From contig CAYMNG010000017.1 of assembly GCA_964391765.1 (NCBI GenBank), positions 1 through 29,532 on the forward strand: a stretch of 29,532 nt of DNA. Reading direction: 5' to 3'. This DNA comes from UBA10649 sp964391765. GTDB taxonomy: Bacteria > Actinomycetota > Actinomycetes > S36-B12. The notes under the pieces were generated by a model. The model made no database searches and was not told the DNA's origin. It worked only from the letters and a program-made list of their open reading frames with translations. This document shows positions 26,868-29,532 of the stretch, in pieces. A program made the position numbers and the translations under genes. Every line of letters starts with the position of its first letter. Position 1 is the stretch's first letter.

Positions 26868-27666
26868 GGACTCCGACGCCCAGATCCGCTACGAGGTCGT
26901 CGACGCGATCGCGACGATCACGCTGAACCGGCCGGACAAGTTGAACGCGCTCGTGCCGAGCATGGGCCGGGCGTACGGGGCGGCGCTGCGCGCGGCCGAC
27001 GCCGATCCGGACGTCCGCGCGATCGTCGTCACCGGCGCCGGCCGCGGGTTCTGCGCGGGCGCCGACCTCGCGATGCTCGCCGGGGGCACGCAGGCCCTGA
27101 CCGAGTTCCTCGACGACCAGGACGTGGACACGCTGCCGACCGTCGCGCTGCGGCTGGCCACCCCGGTCGTCACCGCGATCAACGGCCCGACCGCCGGCAT
27201 CGGGTTCGTCATGGCGATCGCCGCCGACGTGCGGTTCGCGAGCCCGACCGCGACCATGAGCACGAGCTTCGCGCGGCTGGGCCTGGTCGCGGAGTACGGG
27301 GCCGCGTGGCTGCTCACCCGGCTGGTCGGCCTCGGCGTGGCGACCGACATCCTGCTGACGGGTCGAACGATCACCGGCGTCGAAGCCCACCGCCTGGGCC
27401 TGGTCACGCATCTGGCCGACGACCCGCTGGCGGCCGCGACCGCGTGGGCCCGCGACGTCGCCGACGCCTGCTCGCCGACGTCGATCGCGGTGATGAAGCA
27501 GCAGCTGCTCGGGGTCGACCAGGCCGATCTCGCGTCGGCCGTCGTGGACTCGCTCGCGCAGATGCGGGCCTCGTTCGCCCGACCGGACCTGACCGAAGCG
27601 GTGATGGCCCGGGTCGAGCAGCGGCCACCGTCGTTCGGCCCCGTCGCCACCCCCGCTCGATCTTGA
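26860..27666 (+). CDS. Enoyl-CoA hydratase/isomerase family protein
   Basis: A 268-residue crotonase-fold protein. The family hydrates or isomerises enoyl-CoA in fatty-acid oxidation or related pathways. Seen: ITLNRPDKLNAL; oxyanion-hole segment GAGRGFCAGADLAML; NGPTAGIGFVMAIAADVRFAS; LGLVAEYGAAWLLTRLVG, in which the Glu matches the second catalytic-Glu position; and GVEAHRLGLV. The exact substrate is unresolved. The GTG start lies within the end of the upstream acidic gene. The last three codons and the TGA stop lie inside palindromic element copy B. Confidence 0.92.
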   Translation: MAEDSDAQIRYEVVDAIATITLNRPDKLNALVPSMGRAYGAALRAADADPDVRAIVVTGAGRGFCAGADLAMLAGGTQALTEFLDDQDVDTLPTVALRLATPVVTAINGPTAGIGFVMAIAADVRFASPTATMSTSFARLGLVAEYGAAWLLTRLVGLGVATDILLTGRTITGVEAHRLGLVTHLADDPLAAATAWARDVADACSPTSIAVMKQQLLGVDQADLASAVVDSLAQMRASFARPDLTEAVMARVEQRPPSFGPVATPARS

Positions 27667-27716
27667 GATTGCACCGGGTCCCGCCGCGCAACACGCGGTA
27701 CAACCTCAAGGTCGAG
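27656..27716. repeat. Palindromic element, copy B (convergent intergenic)
   Basis: A 61-bp imperfect palindrome starting CTCGATCTTGAG and ending CTCAAGGTCGAG, ungapped 46/61 match to copy A at 13358-13418. It overlaps the enoyl-CoA hydratase stop (27664-27666) and faces the NUDIX-like gene, which ends at 27759 on the other strand. As in copy A the stem is about 24 bp with a few mismatches or G-U pairs and a GC-rich loop. It could be a bidirectional terminator or a REP-like element. Confidence 0.8.
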
Positions 27717-27758
27717 GGGGTTCGGGGTTCGGGGTCCGGGGGTCGGCGCAGTCCCCCG

Positions 27759-28295
27759 CTACGGCAGGACGCCGCAGTGCGCCAGCGCCATCCGCAGCAG
27801 TCGCCCGTGTCCGCCGGTCATCTCGGCCTCGAACTGCGCGCTGGTCGCCTCCCGTGGGCTGACCCACGCCAGGTCCAGGGCGTCGCTGGCCGGCTGGCAG
27901 TCCCCGCCCATCGGCACGATGAACGCCAGCGACACCGCGTGCTGCCGCGGATCGTGGAAGCCGGTCACGTCGGGATCGGGGAAGTACTCCACGACCGTGA
28001 ACGGCTGGGGCGAGGACGGCAACTGGGGTAGGGCCACCGGCCCGAGGTCCTTCTCCACGTGCCGCACGAGCGCGTCGCGGATCAACTCCCCGTACAGCAC
28101 CCGCCCGGAGACGACCGCGCGGGAGATCGACCCGTCCGGCATCGCCCGCAGGAGCAGCCCGACGGCCGTCACCTGACCACGCTCGTCGACGCGCACGGGC
28201 ACCGCGTCGACGTAGACGATCGGCAGGCGATCGCGCGCCGAGGCCAGGTCCTCGGCGGACAGCCAGGAGCCGCGCACGTCCAGCATGTCGCTCAT
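27759..28295 (-). CDS. NUDIX-fold protein (DUF4916-like) with degraded Nudix box
   Basis: A 178-residue protein resembling the DUF4916 NUDIX-related family. The segment GRVLYGELIRDALVRHVEKDLG aligns to the Nudix box GX5EX7REUXEEXGU, but REUXEE reads R-H-V-E-K-D. The Glu residues that bind the metal are therefore mostly replaced, which makes ordinary nucleoside-diphosphate hydrolysis doubtful. Other visible parts are PIVYVDAVPVRVDERGQVTAVGLLLR and FHDPRQHAVSLAFIVPMGGDC. The ATG at 28295 is exactly 7 nt after TAGGGT. It diverges from the LysE gene. Confidence 0.8.
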   Translation of the reverse strand: MSDMLDVRGSWLSAEDLASARDRLPIVYVDAVPVRVDERGQVTAVGLLLRAMPDGSISRAVVSGRVLYGELIRDALVRHVEKDLGPVALPQLPSSPQPFTVVEYFPDPDVTGFHDPRQHAVSLAFIVPMGGDCQPASDALDLAWVSPREATSAQFEAEMTGGHGRLLRMALAHCGVLP

Positions 28296-28302
28296 GGCCG
28301 CG

Positions 28303-28308
28303 ACCCTA
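28303..28308 (-). promoter_or_regulatory. -10 box, leaderless start of NUDIX-like gene
   Basis: TAGGGT on the minus strand followed by 7 nt and then ATG at 28295; identical box and spacing to the F420-type oxidoreductase at 8613. Confidence 0.55.
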
Positions 28309-28336
28309 CTTGCCGATGCGGGCGCCGCGCCGCTGC

Positions 28337-28342
28337 GATACT
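28337..28342 (+). promoter_or_regulatory. Possible -10 box of LysE-type exporter
   Basis: GATACT, 7 nt before the GTG at 28350; first base deviates from TANNNT. Confidence 0.35.
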
Positions 28343-28349
28343 GCGCCCC

Positions 28350-28976
28350 GTGCTGGCGGCGTTGGGGGCGGGGCTGGCCATCGGCGCGCTCGGCGCGGCG
28401 AACGTCGGCCCGATCTGGCTGTTGTGCGTGCGCACGAGCGCGCGCTACGGCTGGCGATCGGGTGCGGGGATCGGCCTGGGCGCGGCGAGCGTCGACCTCG
28501 CGTACGCGACCCTCGGTGCCCTCGGCGCCGCGGCCCTCCTGCAGATCACGGCCCTGCGGCTGGGGATGGGGCTCGTCGGCGCGATCGTCCTCGTCGTGCT
28601 CGGCCTGCGCACGCTGCGCGACGCCTGGCGGATCCGGCTGGGCGCCGAGACCGGGGCCGACGTCGTCGCACCGCGGCAGGCCGTGCGCACCGGACTCGTC
28701 GCCACCGCGTCGAACCCGATCACGATCCTGACCTGGGGCGCGGTGTTCTCCGGTGCCGCATCGGCGGCCGTCACCGCCGACGCCGCCGCGGCCGCGGCGT
28801 TCGTCGCCGGCATCGCAGTCGGGTCACTGGTGTTCCACCTCGCCCTGGCGGCCGTCGCGGCCGCCGCCGGCCGTCACCTCGGCGAGCGCGTCCTGCGGTG
28901 GACCGATGTCGTCAGCGGCCTGGGCCTGGTCGCGTTCGGCGTCCTGCTCGGTGGGCGCACGGTGCACGAGCGCTGA
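28350..28976 (+). CDS. LysE/RhtB-type amino acid exporter
   Basis: A 208-residue inner-membrane protein with about six hydrophobic helices. It begins LGAGLAIGALGAANVGPIWLLCVRTSARYGWRSGAGIGLGAAS, the typical LysE N-terminus with the GP motif, and contains TGLVATASNPITILTWGAVF, the family's central NP segment. It would export an amino acid or related compound by proton antiport; the substrate is unknown. The GTG at 28350 is the first start that gives the family N-terminus and lies after a -10-like box. The frame upstream is antisense to the NUDIX-like gene. The gene is followed 20 bp later by msrB. Confidence 0.87.
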   Translation: MLAALGAGLAIGALGAANVGPIWLLCVRTSARYGWRSGAGIGLGAASVDLAYATLGALGAAALLQITALRLGMGLVGAIVLVVLGLRTLRDAWRIRLGAETGADVVAPRQAVRTGLVATASNPITILTWGAVFSGAASAAVTADAAAAAAFVAGIAVGSLVFHLALAAVAAAAGRHLGERVLRWTDVVSGLGLVAFGVLLGGRTVHER

Positions 28977-28984
28977 TCCTGGGT

Positions 28985-28990
28985 TACCGT
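28985..28990 (+). promoter_or_regulatory. -10 box, leaderless start of msrB
   Basis: TACCGT followed by 6 nt and then the ATG at 28997. Confidence 0.5.
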
Positions 28991-28996
28991 CGGCCG

Positions 28997-29449
28997 ATGA
29001 CGACGTCGACCCCCGCAGTGGACGGCCCCCAACGTCCCGACGGCACCGCGTACCCCGCCGCCCGCAGCGAGGCGGACTGGCAGACGGACCTGACCGCCCT
29101 GGAGTACCACGTCCTGCGCGAGGCGGGCACCGAGGCACCGTTCACCGGCGAGTACACCGACACGCACACCGCCGGCAGCTATCGGTGCCGGGCGTGCGGC
29201 GCGGAACTGTTCCGCAGCGAGACGAAGTTCGAATCGCACTGCGGCTGGCCGAGCTTCTACGCGCCACTGGCCGGCGACTCGGTGGTCTACCTCGTCGACC
29301 GGTCCCTGGGTCGCGAGCGCACCGAGGTCCGCTGCGCGTCGTGCGGGGGCCACCTGGGCCACGTCTTCGCCGGCGAGGGGTATCCCACACCGACCGACCA
29401 GCGCTACTGCATCAACTCGATCAGCCTCACCCTCGTCGCCGACGACTGA
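28997..29449 (+). CDS. msrB: Peptide methionine-R-sulfoxide reductase MsrB
   Basis: A 150-residue cytoplasmic repair enzyme that reduces methionine-R-sulfoxide in proteins. Seen: zinc cysteines 64 and 67 (CRAC) and 113 and 116 (CASC); HCGWPSF with Cys82 as likely resolving cysteine; GHLGHVF; and catalytic Cys138 in RYCINSISL. The N-terminus is slightly extended (STPAVDGPQRPDGTAYP). The start is supported by the leaderless box. No msrA is visible. The gene ends directly before the 28-bp tandem repeats. Confidence 0.96.
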   Translation: MTTSTPAVDGPQRPDGTAYPAARSEADWQTDLTALEYHVLREAGTEAPFTGEYTDTHTAGSYRCRACGAELFRSETKFESHCGWPSFYAPLAGDSVVYLVDRSLGRERTEVRCASCGGHLGHVFAGEGYPTPTDQRYCINSISLTLVADD

Positions 29450-29450
29450 C

Positions 29451-29532
29451 GCGCCGATCAGGTCGCGCTGAGGGCCGCGCGCCGATCAGGTCGCGCTGAG
29501 GGCCGCGCGCCGATCAGGTCGCGCTGAGGGCC
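29451..29532. repeat. 28-bp tandem repeat, at least three perfect units, continues past window
   Basis: The units begin at 29451, 29479 and 29507 with GCGCCGATCAGGTCGCGCTG. There is no spacer between units, so this is a minisatellite and not a CRISPR array. Each unit includes a small TCAG/CTGA inverted repeat. Because 28 is not a multiple of three, the array does not encode a repeated peptide in one frame. It starts 2 nt after the msrB stop. Its full length is hidden by the window edge. Confidence 0.95.

Noticed and set aside
27404..27709. Minus-strand frame whose N-terminus is translated from palindromic element B, similar to a frame across copy A
   Set aside because: The shared peptide pattern (RLxRV...TRxxLxV) comes from the DNA similarity of the palindromes; substitutions preserve base pairing rather than codons.
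29451..29532. CRISPR array
   Set aside because: The units are contiguous with no spacers, and no cas genes are present. The RecB-like gene at 2558 is the conserved trmI neighbour, not cas4.

Overview
The window is chromosomal DNA of a very GC-rich actinobacterium. The evidence is gene content and gene-start architecture: a Pup-proteasome ATPase (Mpa/ARC), an archaeal/actinobacterial-type TrmI tRNA methyltransferase, two coenzyme F420-type luciferase-like oxidoreductases, a PAC2 protein, a DUF5703-like small protein, a DesA-type soluble acyl-ACP desaturase, many GTG starts, and about a dozen genes whose start codon lies 6-8 nt after a TANNNT-type -10 box (leaderless mRNAs). The order mpa / trmI / RecB-like nuclease / metH / PAC2 / uppP / M20 peptidase recalls, from memory, the Mycobacterium tuberculosis Rv2115c-Rv2141c neighbourhood. 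The genus cannot be fixed from sequence alone.

Layout. 1-4112: mpa (runs off the left edge) and trmI on the minus strand. A RecB-like Fe-S nuclease diverges from trmI across a striking 22-bp inverted repeat. A HAD phosphatase is translationally coupled to metH. 4109-9542: metH (minus), then PAC2 and an F420-type oxidoreductase (plus). 9562-13335: uppP coupled to a second F420-type oxidoreductase (minus), a secreted six-cysteine protein, and an aldo/keto reductase coupled to a DUF5703-like protein. 13437-14952: M20 peptidase (minus) and tRNA-Leu(GAG).

14953-18360 is the accessory part. It holds a two-gene minus-strand operon of a zinc-ribbon/NERD nuclease-like protein and an SF2 helicase. The helicase is broken off after about 336 residues, and its unrelated reading-frame tail runs into the tRNA. 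A gene-poor stretch follows, then a GNAT acetyltransferase whose frame runs through a 76-bp direct repeat lying in front of a membrane GGDEF-EAL protein. I read the helicase/NERD pair as the remnant of a horizontally acquired, possibly defence-related module next to a tRNA. No integrase or second attachment site was found.

18396-29449 returns to housekeeping genes: GGDEF-EAL, PlsC-like acyltransferase, GluQRS-like synthetase, GT-C-like membrane protein, DUF885 metallopeptidase, acyl-ACP desaturase (minus), an acidic orphan coupled to an enoyl-CoA hydratase, a NUDIX-like protein with a degraded Nudix box (minus), a LysE-type exporter and MsrB. The window ends inside a 28-bp tandem repeat.

The most novel signals are non-coding. 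First, two 61-bp imperfect palindromes, 46/61 identical without gaps and with compensatory stem changes, each lie between a convergent gene pair (13358-13418 and 27656-27716). Second, a perfect 22-bp inverted repeat is placed symmetrically upstream of the divergent trmI and nuclease promoters. Third, a 76-bp repeat precedes the cyclic-di-GMP gene. No complete undescribed multi-gene system is evident; the truncated helicase/NERD locus is the nearest candidate.
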